This document shows positions 22,579-34,400 of a stretch of 64,000 bases of DNA, piece by piece. Source of the DNA: Chrysoperla carnea. Taxonomy: Eukaryota > Arthropoda > Insecta > Neuroptera > Chrysopidae. The DNA lies in the NCBI RefSeq assembly GCF_905475395.1, contig NC_058338.1, positions 14,646,935-14,710,934 on the forward strand. Direction: 5' to 3'. The notes under the pieces were generated by a model. The model was given only the letters and a program-made list of their open reading frames with translations. It was not told where the DNA came from and ran no database searches. Position 1 is the stretch's first letter. The number at the start of each line of letters is the position of its first letter. Made by a program: the position numbers and the translations under genes.

Positions 22579-25288
22579 TTAAATTTCATTTTGTGTAACA
22601 GTTAAAGTTAATTTTAATACCCAACACCATTCCAAACTTCGTAAGGCATTTGCTGGTAAAATTATTTCGACTGCAGTTCCATTTTTGTTCTTCCACTATA
22701 AAAAAAATTATTTTTTGATTTTGAGCAAAACCGGTTTGTAAGGTTCCCCCCGCAGAGGAAATTACAATCTTATAAATATTTGTTTATGTCTTTGGCGAGA
22801 TTTTTGTGCATTGAGCCAAGTTTGCAAATCAAGATCTAGTCTTGCAAATAAAAGATGAGGTGTTAGCTTTATTTATGGTTTGAACTCATTCGCATTTACA
22901 TTACTTGAATTTACTATTTTGGGGGAAGAAAATATTTTATGTTCAAGTTTTCTTACCTTTAAGGTAACATTTTCGTAGCCTAATAAAGTAATTCTCGTAT
23001 GTTTAGTAAATAACTCGTCTGTATAGCTAATTAACAATTTATTTTCAATATCATCTGGCCATTCACAGAACATTGCATACACCGGTTTATCATCTAAATC
23101 GGTTCGTGTGGTATACCAAACATCACCATTTATCGTATCGTTTTGTTTAATCCATATAGAACTATTATAAATCGCTTCACCATTTATGTTTAACCATTTA
23201 CCTATATTTTGTAAACGCTCTTGTAATATTGGTATAATTGTTCCCTCTTTTGTAGGCCCTACATTTATTAATAGATTACCTAAAAATGAAATTTGGATAT
23301 ATAATTCCTTAAAAGATATTACGTTAATTATTAAAATTACCGCCTAAACTAATTGTTTCAATTAATATTTGTAATATTTCTTTTATTGAACGATAATCAG
23401 TTGCTAATGATTCACGACGATATCCAAATGCTAAAGTTTTATCTGTGGTAATTGCACTTTCCCACTTTTTCTTTTGTAACTCTCCTGGAAGATCAAAATA
23501 TTTTCTTAAAATACTATTACAAGACAAAGCTGGCCAGATTTTATGGAACATTTTTACGGATTTGTGTGATACCGGTAGATTTGATAGCATGTAATGACAT
23601 GGAGATATTCTTGGGCATTAAAAAAAAGGCGAAGTTATCTGGAATGGTAAAAATATATCAGAAACAAGTATTATTAAGAATCCAAGTGTACTTTTTGAAA
23701 GTGCAAGCTAGATTCTTCAATGGATAGTTCAAAGCCAGATATGCAATGTTGTAGCAATCTTTATAGGTCACGTATTTCAAGACCATTACAAGACACTGAA
23801 CGCTTTGGTCTGACACTTCATCAAGACTGTTTAAGAAGTTGCCACAATAAGGAGGAAAAGTAAATGTTGAATCACCTTTAATGTAACCATTTAGTCCTTG
23901 CCATATTGGATCGCTATTATTTGACAGCTCCTCTAATTTGAAATACTTAGACGCTTATAAGTATATATATGGTTTATTTGTGGCTTTAAATGGGCCTACC
24001 ACCCTCATAGATACGGACCTTACAGTTAAAAGTTCAAAATTGTTTTTATGGAGCAAAGATTCGAATTTTTAGAGAATTTTGTTTACCAATTATCCATAAT
24101 ATATTTTAATGGCTATTTGGCATATCTAAAAGCTTTTATGAATTTTTGAAACAATTGACTTAGTAACCGAAATAGATTAAAACACTCAAGATAATAACAA
24201 AATTTTTCCGAATGGTAACAATAAACAAATCAAACCTGGTTTATAATTATCAACACAAGTGATAAAATCACCATGTTTACATCGTGCTGATATACTCCAA
24301 CGATCATTAACCACCACAGTATCTTTAACAGGACTGTCGTTATACAGCCATGCTAAAAAATCTGGTCCTTTCCAATATTCTTCGGTAGCTTCAATAACAC
24401 CATCTGACCATATAACATCGGGCAGATACTTTTCTGTGATTTCACGCAATTCTGGTAGAGTTTTATTGTACACAAAATAATTGGTTTGAAAATCATTACT
24501 TTTATCTTCTAAATATAATGGATGGTACCATTCTTTCATCGAATAATACAAACCAAATTTGATATTCGATTCTGCTCGAACAGCAGTTGCTAACTCACCT
24601 AAAAGAACAGCTTATTGATGAAAATGAGTATGTGATTAGATGAAAATTAGTACCAACTAAATCTTTTCCTGGTCCAATATCTCTTGAATTCCAACCAAAA
24701 GTATGACTTGAAGGCCATAGTGTATACCCTTCATGATGTTTTGATGTTAAAACAACATATCTGTAAAAAATGTGGCCAAATTTAAAAGCTGTAAAAAATT
24801 TTACGATTAATATTTATCATACTTTGCTCCAGAATCCACAAATAATTTAACCCACTCTTTTGGGTTGAAAAATTCACCAGTAAAATCAGCTGCAAAGTTC
24901 TGATATGTGAAATCTGGTGGATAATTTCGGCTCATAAATTCTATATAGCTGGATGCATTTTCATCTATAAATAAAAGTAACTTAGATTAGACCATCTCTG
25001 TTATGCAATTCGAATAACAAATAATAAGCTGCCTTATTATTGAAATCGAGCAAAAAAAAATGTGATAAAAAATAATAGATATTTACTTTTCCAAAAGTAC
25101 CAAAACCATTCGTTACCAAAACTTGGTACTGAAAATACACCCCAATGAATAAATATTCCAATTTTTGCTTGATCATACCATTTGGGTATTGGTCGTGTGT
25201 CCAAACTATCCCAATCTGGTTCATAGCGTTTATTAAACACAAGACTTTTTGGAATTAACAAATAAATGAATATTATTTTTATAATCAT
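22579..25288 (-). CDS. Alpha-L-fucosidase 1 (glycoside hydrolase family 29)
   Basis: Seven exons on the minus strand: 25288-25087, 24964-24823, 24760-24654, 24598-24236, 23484-23341, 23279-22957, 22695-22579; 1398 nt, 465 aa, a normal family length. A hydrophobic N-terminus ([18 protein letters not shown]) is a likely signal peptide, so the enzyme is lysosomal or secreted. Family blocks: [33 protein letters not shown], the nucleophile motif IWSDG (Asp216, equivalent to Asp225 of human FUCA1), VNDRW, and the acid/base Glu280 in KKWE (human Glu289). The spacing of 64 residues between the two catalytic residues matches human and the neighbouring paralogue. The usual Trp after the nucleophile (SDGEW/SDGDW) is Ile here (SDGVI), hinting at altered specificity. 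It removes fucose from glycoproteins and glycolipids. Intron positions match the paralogue at 26939-30576 except that it has one exon fewer at the 5' end. Confidence 0.93.
23541..23951 (-). pseudogene. Broken coding-like fragment of unknown origin in a fucosidase intron
   Basis: Within the 751-bp intron 24235-23485 the minus strand has about 130 codons of largely open, normally composed protein sequence (for example [18 protein letters not shown] and [17 protein letters not shown], later [14 protein letters not shown]). Composition differs from the AT-rich introns around it. It is interrupted, has no start and does not belong to the fucosidase. I do not recognise the family. It may be a processed copy of a host gene or a piece of a mobile element. 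Confidence 0.45.
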
Positions 25289-26938
25289 TGTTTCAGTTCT
25301 TAGAACATATTTCTATTTTAATTAAAATTTATTAATCAAATCTCTGTTTTAATTATATAGTGAAGTTCAAAAAAATCACTATAGTTGAGGAGAGTAGGGA
25401 TTAAAATTAAATTCACCTAGGCGTCATTTTAAACAATATGTTGCGATATGGTTTATCAATCTTTGATTACCTATCTCAAAAATCTTTCAATTCGCAATGA
25501 ACTTATACCTACGTTACTTCGGTAGCATTAGTAAAATTGAGTGCTTATTCCAAGAAACGGTAATAAAATAGATCAAAAGACAGTACAGTGGTTTCAATTG
25601 CAAACATTTCTGAAATTATGAACTCTGATACCTCTTGATGCGAATAACAGCAAAAGCTTTTGAGATATAGTTGGTGTAATATTCACCCGGGAAGGAAGTC
25701 GCAAAAAAAAACTGTTCATTCTGTACATAAAGACTTTTCCAAAGAAACCCAACATAATGTAGTGTGATGAAACTTTTTCTCAATTATAGAATTGTGTGTT
25801 GTACTTTTTTGGATAAATCTTTAAAATAAGCAATTTTTTCCATGATACTCGTTTTAGGAGAATACTTTTACTTTATCTTAAAATTCCGTGTTCAAAGGAC
25901 TTTGAGCGCGTGATAACTTTTGATCTATTGATCCAATTTTATAGTTTGAAAAATTATGAGATTTAAATTTGCAAAATGTGGGACCTATTTTGTATTAAAA
26001 ATAAAGAAAATTTTAAAAACTGATTTAATAGCTTTTAGAATATTTAAAATATACGCTAAAGACAAAATAGTTAACTTTTAAAATAAAAATCAATATTTTC
26101 GATTCGACTCATTTGAATAGATATCAAGATGAGGTTAAATATAAATAATATTTACATGTATCAAAACAATTTTTTAATTTGTAACAAATACGTCTCTGGT
26201 TATTAATTATCACTTTTATTTATTTACATTTTTATCTTAAGTGTTCATCAATGTTATTATAAACATAAATATACTGTTGATAATAGTTGATAAACAACAA
26301 ATAAGTTATGCTAATAATTAGTTATATTTATTCTATGATTTCTTAACAATTAATAACAGTATTAAAAAGTAATAGAAGTTAATTTAATAATTTTAATTAA
26401 TTAGTATAAGTACTAGTAAGTACCATTTAAATTTAGTTTTGATTATTTATGCCACAGACAAAACTCTTGATCGGTCAAATTCCTTTTGAACTGCAAAATG
26501 TAATAGTTTTGTGGATTTTTTTTGCCGGCACAAAGGGCAATACTTAAATCACACCAAAAGCAGCGAACATTTATTTTCTTGTTGCTACATGATGTTAAAC
26601 AGATTACGACAACCCGCAATAAAATGTTTATTTATGTTTCTTTGGTGTGGACCTGTGAACTTAGTTTTAAAGTTCTGTTATTGTAACAAATATGTATACT
26701 ATTTTTAAATTAAATTAAATAGTTTAATTGGTTAATATACATAATATTAATTTGTTAATGTATTTAATGTTATGCCCAACAAATTATTATTTACATAGTA
26801 GTTTCTGAACTATTTTTAAAACTAATTAATAAGCCTTTTTGTTGTTTATACAAAATAAATAATTTTTAGGACTTAAAAATTGTGTGTTTCCATAACAATT
26901 GATGTGCCTTTGAATATATTCGACGCTGAGTTAATAAA
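25289..26938. other. Shared upstream region of the two divergent fucosidases
   Basis: 1650 bp of AT-rich DNA between two diverging start codons. Both promoters should lie here. Around 25836-25866 there is a stretch resembling other dispersed repeats (CATGATACTCG, also near 4745 and 15387). No further gene or clear regulatory motif is seen. Confidence 0.55.
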
Positions 26939-29900
26939 ATGAAAAAAATATCAGTTTTATTGTGGCTATATTTCGTTATAGTATTAGATATAAATTTTGG
27001 TCATTGTCTCAAAATTATTGACAGAAGTGGTAAGTTCATATTTTATACAAAAACATATCCATTAGGTGTTTCTGTAAATTTGTTCTTTTTGTACCTTAAG
27101 TGTATTTTCTATTTACGCAGCTAAGTAGGAAAGGATAGTTTTTAATTACTGTACTTAGCACTATCTTTTCCTATTGACACTCAGTTTAGTACCTACATCA
27201 TTCGGTGCAATGGTTTCTATTTCGATGCAAAAATAGAAACTTGAATGATAAACATAATATGAAGCTTTACATATAATCGAGTTATTAAAACCGTAAAATG
27301 TCCAAAAGCTCGAAATTTTATGGAACCGGCCGGAAACTGTTCGTATGAGGATGTAGAAAAAAGTCAGTTTAATCAAAAAGTGTGGTCTTCGAATTTACGA
27401 GCGTGAGCGCGCTTACAACTGAACTGAATTGGTCCCTGTATTGTTATTATGAATAATAAATTTCCATGGATACAATTTCCCCAACTTTTTTCCCATGAAA
27501 TACATAAACAAATTTTTCTGTTGTAAATTAAAAAATTTTCAAATTCAAGTTTCTATTTTATACACAAGTGATATTTTCTTTTTATTAAATTTGTTGTGCT
27601 TATTTCACAGAAAACACGCCGGGTAATACGTATCAACCAGTATGGGAAAGTTTAGATACAAGACCGATACCAAAATGGTATGATAGGGCAAAAATTGGCA
27701 TTTTCATACATTGGGGTGTGTATTCTGTACCGGCTCATGGAACAGAATGGTTTTGGTTTAATTGGAGAAGTAAATATTGCAAAAAAATTTTGTAGAAGTA
27801 CTTTACAAAAAATATTCAGTATTTTATAACATAAACATTATATTTTAGCAAATAAAGACAAAAGTTATGTTAATTATATGGAGAAAAATTTTGAACCAAA
27901 TTATACTTACCAAAAATTCGCTTCACAATTTAAAGCACAATTATATGATCCGATGGAATGGGCAACATTATTTAAAGCATCAGGAGCAAAGTAAATATAT
28001 TCCTATTTTATGTTATGTTAGAAAATTTTTCCAGCAACAAGCTTGATTAAAAGGAGCTATATTCAAAAAAGAAGTTAACTGAATAATGCGTGAAAAAATC
28101 ATTTTGTTCGACATTTAGCAAATAAAATGACCGTCGTCTGAGACCCTGCAAATTTTAATTTTCGGAGTGCCAAGGGTCGGATACCTTTTATTGTTATTAT
28201 AATTATTCATGACCTTTTTTGAAATCAATTATTATATTTCCATAGATATGTGGTTTTTACAAGCAAACACCATGATGGATATGCAATGTGGCCAACGAAA
28301 TATTCATTTGGTTGGAATGCATTAGATGTGGGCCCAAAAAGAGATTTACTTGGTATGTTTTAAGATTAGGTACCTAAGTACCTGGTCCATTTTTAGTATG
28401 ATGACATGTTTTATAATTTCGTAGGCGATTTAGCATCAGCAATTCGCAATACAACTGATTTAAAATTTGGAGTATATCACTCATTATTTGAATGGTACAA
28501 TCCCTTATATGTAAAGGATCGTGGAAATAATTTTGAAGATGATGAATATGTAATGAATAAAGTGATGCCACAGTTGCAAGAATTAGTACATTCATATCGA
28601 CCAGATATAATATGGTCTGATGGTGATTGGGAAGCGCCAGATACTTATTGGAATTCAACTGTATTTTTAGCGTGGCTTTATAATGAAAGTCCAGTAAAAG
28701 ATACTGTTGTGGTCAATGATCGCTGGGGTCAAAATATATTATGTAAACATGGTGATGTTTACACTTGTGAAGATCGATACAATCCAGGTATTAGTTTTTG
28801 TACTTCTAGATTATCGGCATAGTCTAGTAACCTTACATATTCTATAGAAAATAATCCATCGGTATGATTCTTCTTATTGTGGAAATTTTCACAATTCGCT
28901 CTTACGTTGTTATCAGAAAATTTATGCATAGTAAAGTGCTAAAACACGCATGGCACAAATGAGCTGTTTGTTAGCTGTCTAATTGTCACTAGAAACAGTT
29001 TTTTGTGTGTTTTAATAATTATTTTAAACTTATGTATTTACTTTTAGACTGTTTGATTAACAATTTTGTTATATTTCAGGAACATTACAAAAGCACAAAT
29101 GGGAAAATGCCATGACCATTGATGAAAAATCTTGGGGATACAGGCCAGAAGCAAATGTTACCGATTATATGTCAATTGGAGATCTAATCAAGCAAATTGT
29201 GACAACTGTTAGTTGTGGAGGTAATTAGAAAACTGTTCATTCTTTAGGTATAAAATAAGGCAAATTAAATTAGAAAATTGAAATGGTATAAAATTGTTTG
29301 ATTAATAAAATATCAATCAGTTCTCAGTTCTTTACCATGATGAAAAAGTAGTTCCAAAAAAGTTCCACACCTGATAGAGATAAAAAAGGATAGACTTCGA
29401 TTTAGCGTGGCTGTCCTAGGGTGAGTGGTACTTAGACCGTAGAGTCCGTTGTGATACCGAAAAAGGGTTGGCCCCGGATTGCTGCTTTCGATTATTAAAT
29501 TTTTTTAAATCAATTTTTTGGTTTTAGGTAATATTTTAATAAATGTTGGGCCCACAAGCGATGGTAAAATCAGTCCCATTTATCAAGAGCGTTTATTACA
29601 AGTAGGAACGTGGTTAGAAACCAATGGTGAAGCTATCTATGACACTGTGCCATGGAAAATACAAAACGATACAATTACACCGAATGTCTGGTATACGTTT
29701 CGCTACGATACACAACATCTATACATAATATTTTTATCTTGGCCACGAAATTCTGATTTTTTGTATGTAAAATATGATGGCTCTGCATTTGGTGAAAAAA
29801 CCGAGGTGTTTCTTGTTAACAAGAAACAAGATATTAAATTACAAGTGAGTATTGTTAAGGCTAATATTAAAAGTTGAGCCTATTTTAAGTATTTGAGGGA

Positions 29901-30576
29901 ATGTTTGGCTAAGCTAGGCTAGGTTATAATGGCTGTCCCAGGGTGAGATACACTTAGATCGTAAAGTCCGTTTTGATACCTAAGAAATAGGTTGGCCAAT
30001 TCCCTGCATATAAACTATGAACCATTTGGAGCTATTTACGAAGAGCAAACTTATTTTGACATTTACTTATTTCAAATTGGAGAGGTCGACAAAGAAGAGT
30101 TGAGCCAAGTGATTCAATCTTTTTCTGGCAAGAATTGGAGAGCGGCAAAGAAGGTGAGCTATGCCTCTTCAAGACAGTATCATTAAGAAGCTTGCAGCTT
30201 AGGAAAAAGGGTACTCTCGTATTATTAGTGTTTCTTGTAACGTCTTCTGGCATTTTTAAAACCTCGTAGGCTACACAATTCCCTGAAATGTCATTGAAAG
30301 ATGATCGGCAGTCCTTTAGTACCTTTGATCTCGAAAATCATTTTGCGCTCTAAAATCGATTCGTAATTTGCTTTTTTACATTATATTATTTTCAATTTTC
30401 AACCAACAAGACACTAATTACGTCATCAACGTTTTATGTTTTAGTGGACTGTTATTATGTCGGATAATGATGATGCCAAAGTGGAAATAACATTACCCAG
30501 TTATAGGCTGGCAGAGTCAAAATGGGCTTGGGTGTTAAGAGTTAAAAATTCAAAATTACTGCGACGGGAGCATTAA
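26939..30576 (+). CDS. Alpha-L-fucosidase 2 (glycoside hydrolase family 29)
   Basis: Eight exons: 26939-27029, 27611-27769, 27849-27990, 28246-28352, 28425-28787, 29080-29220, 29528-29844, 30445-30576; 1452 nt, 483 aa. Exon 1 encodes a signal peptide ([20 protein letters not shown]). Core blocks: [47 protein letters not shown] with nucleophile Asp232, [14 protein letters not shown], and acid/base Glu296 in HKWE, all at the spacing of human FUCA1. It looks fully active. Exons 3-8 match those of the divergent paralogue in length and phase (142, 107 and 363 nt identical in both), showing a local inverted duplication. LINE remnants lie in introns 6 and 7. Poly-A signal at 30637-30642. Acts on fucosylated glycans in lysosome, gut lumen or on sperm; which of these cannot be told. 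Confidence 0.95.
27126..27174. repeat. Short inverted repeat in fucosidase 2 intron 1
   Basis: AGGAAAGGATAGT and, after about 23 bases, ACTATCTTTTCCT form a 13-bp imperfect stem with one mismatch. May be a small foldback or a chance hairpin. Confidence 0.5.
29398..29485 (-). mobile_element. LINE 3' end fragment in fucosidase 2 intron 6
   Basis: About 85 bp matching the fragments at 37415 and 47145 (blocks GTGGCTGTCCTAGGGTGAG and TCCGTTGTGATACCG). Read on the minus strand it is part of the 3' untranslated end of the element. Confidence 0.65.
29905..30175 (-). mobile_element. LINE 3' end fragment in fucosidase 2 intron 7
   Basis: Begins with AGGCTAGGTTATAATGGCTG and keeps the blocks GTCCCAGGGTGAGA, GATACCTAAGAAATAGGTTG and ATGAACCATTTGGA of the same LINE family, on the minus strand. 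More diverged than the HFM1 intron copy; its distal part (GAGGTCGACAAAGAAG) matches the 47-kb copy. Confidence 0.65.
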
Positions 30577-30636
30577 TATCATCATTAAATGTTTTGTTTT
30601 ATACAGATTAATATGTATGAAATGAATTTTTGTGCA

Positions 30637-30642
30637 AATAAA
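30637..30642 (+). terminator. Poly-A signal of fucosidase 2
   Basis: AATAAA 61 bp after the stop codon, the first canonical hexamer on this strand. Confidence 0.65.
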
Positions 30643-31489
30643 ATTTCGATTATTTTTATAGGTAATATCTATTTTTTACTTTAAATATTGAACATTTCAA
30701 CTATAGATTATGGCTCAATAAAGGCAAGTCTCCCAAACAGGTGAATATCGTCTTCCAAACTGCATAGTTCAGGTTTCTCAGTGTCACCCTTGTTCAGCGT
30801 TATCGAAATTCTTAGTTTCGCCTGGACAAATTTTTAGAAATATTTTTATATGAAAAAATAATTCTATATATCTATTTATACCCCACTTTGTATACAAATT
30901 CTACCTTCGTAGATTGTCGTTTGATTTCCGTTATCTTTCATTTCCGAAATCACCTACGAATTTGGTACTTAAAGAATGTATATGGCCAAGGACTGTAAAT
31001 GAATGTGTTTGCATGGGCATAGTTTTTAGTAAACTAAGATAGACTATCAAAATACGCAAGTTTTTGCTCGAAAACACCTTGCAACGTACCTTCTACCTCA
31101 ACTTTTGAGTGTTCTTTTGTTCTCAATTCTCTATCTATTCTTTATTTGATCACTAAAAACTTTCGCCTAAACATATCCAATGATAAAAGGGAAAAAACTA
31201 TATTTTTTAAATGAACAAGGCACATAGAAAAAATAAAACTTTTATTGTAAATAAAAAATAAACATTTTGTAGGGAAAAACCATCTTTGGTTTTAAAATTA
31301 GTTTCTGCATTTTTGGTTTTAAAATTAGTTTCTGAATTAGTATCTTTGGTTTTAGAATTAGTTTCCGAATTTCATATTTTTCTGGCAAATATAAAAAAAT
31401 ATTCTTGTCTGAAAATTCAAAAAGTTCTTCCATCATTATGGACGATTATTCTGAAAAATTGACTATGATAAAAAATATTGAAACAGATT
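30643..31489. other. Convergent intergenic region between fucosidase 2 and HFM1
   Basis: Tail-to-tail spacer. On the minus strand AATAAA (31246-31241) can serve HFM1, giving a 3' untranslated region of about 250 nt that includes the minisatellite at 31277-31370. Nothing else is recognised. Confidence 0.5.
31277..31370 (-). repeat. Minisatellite just past the HFM1 stop codon
   Basis: TTGGTTTTAAAATTAGTTTCTG repeats three times with small changes and uneven spacing (about 27 and 39 bp). On the minus strand one frame reads KLILKPK repeatedly. It lies in the probable HFM1 3' untranslated region; coding use is doubtful. Confidence 0.6.
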
Positions 31490-34400
31490 CTAAAATAAGT
31501 TGAAACGGCTCGAATTAAATCGTGTTTCTGGAACAGACGATTTTAATGTCTGTATAAAACTTTTTGGCGATAAATTATATAAATTTTGCGGATGTGCATC
31601 CATCGGTTGTAAATCGTAACTATCCTTTTCGATAAGTTGATTCACTTCATTTAAATCAACTAAAGGACCATCTTGTAAACGCACCATATTCTTACCAGAT
31701 GAATGACTTGATGCAATTTTATTTGGATTCTCAATTGTTGAATCATAAACAGGTTTAATATAATTCGAAGTATGACGAGATTCAATATTTCGATTTCGGT
31801 TTGATGTCAGAACACCACTGTAATTTAATGGATTTTTTTTATTCCCATATTCATGTGAATTTTTATAATCGAAAAATGTGCCAGAATCGTATGATAAGTT
31901 ACTGGAATCTTTTACGAAGTATGTATTTTTTGCATAAGTTTCCGTTGTAACTTTTTTCATGTTAACGGGTTCGATTGAATTTGAAGTTCGATTCTTGATA
32001 AACGATGTAGGGTTAAAATTGAATGACATTTGTTCATTCGATGGTTCTCGACCTTGACGCTTTTTCGATTTTTCTTTATTCTTAAAAAGCGAATAAGATC
32101 CTTTTTCACAAGTTTCCTGGCGAATAATATTCTCATTTGAACTGATTTTTTGTTTATCTTTCGATTTATTATTATTTATGTCATTGCTTAAATTTTCCAC
32201 ATTCAGTTTGCTTTTTTTGTATATGGCATCCGCCCTCTTAGAATAGAAAATTTCTTGGGATTTTGTTTTATAATCGGATACAGAAAAATCAGATCGTACA
32301 GAATAATCTTGAATATTTGATGGTATAAACAGTTCTTGGTTTAAATTATTGTTTTGTGATAATGGTGTTAACGCTTCTGTAGCTCCTTTATCCGACAGTT
32401 GTGATAAAATATTTTTCATTTTGGTTTTAAATGTAGGCGAATTTATAACCGCTCCAGATGATGCAGGAATACGATTCATTTGAGGTAATTTTTCATTTTT
32501 TCTGAAACAAAAATGAAAAAAAACAAATGACAATATTATCCGTTTCGTTGCGTCGTTAAAGTAGGAGGTATATACCGCGTATCAAGTAAGAGGATGTCTT
32601 AATAACTTTCCAGAATGGCCTTTTTTGAAAAATATTGCAAGTAAAAGTTTTCAGCGTCAAAAATTTATTTTAGAGGGGCATGTTCACGTGACGCTAAAAT
32701 GATCATAGAGTCCCTGTGAAAGTCAACTTAAAAATTCCAAATAGTAAATTTTGGATTCAAAATAAACATATTCTCCCTTAAAATAATTCAGGGATTCACT
32801 TCTTAAATGCTTTCTTCAAATGGAAAGAGACTGTTTTGCCGACATTTTATAGAAATTGTCACCGTTTAGCTGACAAAAGCACTTGAAATAACATGGCGAA
32901 TCCGACTTTTTATCAGAGATCTCATAATCGGTGTGGCAAATGGTTTTTTTTTTGTGCTTTTAATAACGTATTTTCCAAGATTTGTAAATTACTTAATATA
33001 ATGAAATCTTGGAACAACTACCTCGATTCAGGAATGAAAATGGGAGCTTCGGGTACAAGGACACAATCGGGGAGCGGATTAAATTTTTTTTATCACTTCT
33101 CACTTCACGAATAGAAAATTTTTACAGAAATGTTTAATGTTAGTAAAATTGAATGCTCATCATACTGCCTACAAATTTTATTGGCCGTTTTCTCAGACCT
33201 ACGAATTTGACAAGTTTGTCTCTAGATATTATAGGAATATTTACACACTTACCTATAGTCGGAGCTCGATGATTGATGATGATCTCTCTTGTGAATATTG
33301 TTCCGATTATTAAACTCCAATTTAGAATTGCTTGCTAATGCTTGTTTTTGTTCCAACGAAATCGGTCTTCCCGAATTTCGCTGAATGGAATTATAACTAT
33401 TCGAAGATTCTTTAGCCTGATTTCCTGACGAATTTACAGAATGAGTAGAACTGGAAGTATTTTTCTTGCGAGCACCATTTTCACTATATTTTGGTTTTGA
33501 TATTACAGACGAATGATCAATTGTCTGTTTAAACTGAATTTCTCGAACAACATACTCTTGGACATACGTCATTTTTTTGTGAATATCGTTAGAGGGATTT
33601 TCGTCAATTTTTACTACAGAATGAGCAGTGGAGACTTTTGATGTTTTATAATCTTTAATTCGAATTGTGTTTGGATATTTAGCGTCTAATTTTGTCATAG
33701 TCATCGGTGAACCTACATCAGACGACGAACAGCTACTATTTGGTGTTGAAAAAATTATTTCAGATGTTAGTGGCGAACGCCATGAAATAGTTTTGGTAGT
33801 GTTCTCTCTTGGAGATGTTATTAATGAGGAAACATTGGGATATTGGACATTTTCAACGCTTAAAATTTGTACTTTTGGTGTTTTTGGAAGTAATTGTTTT
33901 TTTGATTGTTTGAAACATGATAATTTTTCTGAAGGACTTTGTGGATTTAAATCTGCTTCCGGTAAAACAGAAAGCTTACCGAATTTATCGAATTTTTTAT
34001 GTCGATAATCTTGGCAATGTGGGATTTTCATTTCATGATCATCATCATATTTGATTTTTTTTGTAGGCTGTGCTATTTCCTCTGAATTTAGTGATGTGTC
34101 CAAATAATCGGAAGTCTCTACAGTTAACGAAGAATTTGCTTCCTCTTCGTCACTAATTAGTTCATTTTCTTTGAATTTTCTTTCAATATTTGTTACTTTA
34201 TCAAAACTTTCAAACGGTTTCGCAATATTTTCTGAACTATTCATAGGCTCAAATCCAGATTTACTTCTTTGAGATAAATTTGGAAAGTTGGGACAGTTAT
34301 TTAAGGAAAATTGGGAAAAATTATCAATTTCGTATGGTAGTGGAACATTACCTTGTTCACATTCAAATGATGGTTCTCGATCAGGAATTCTAACAGATAC

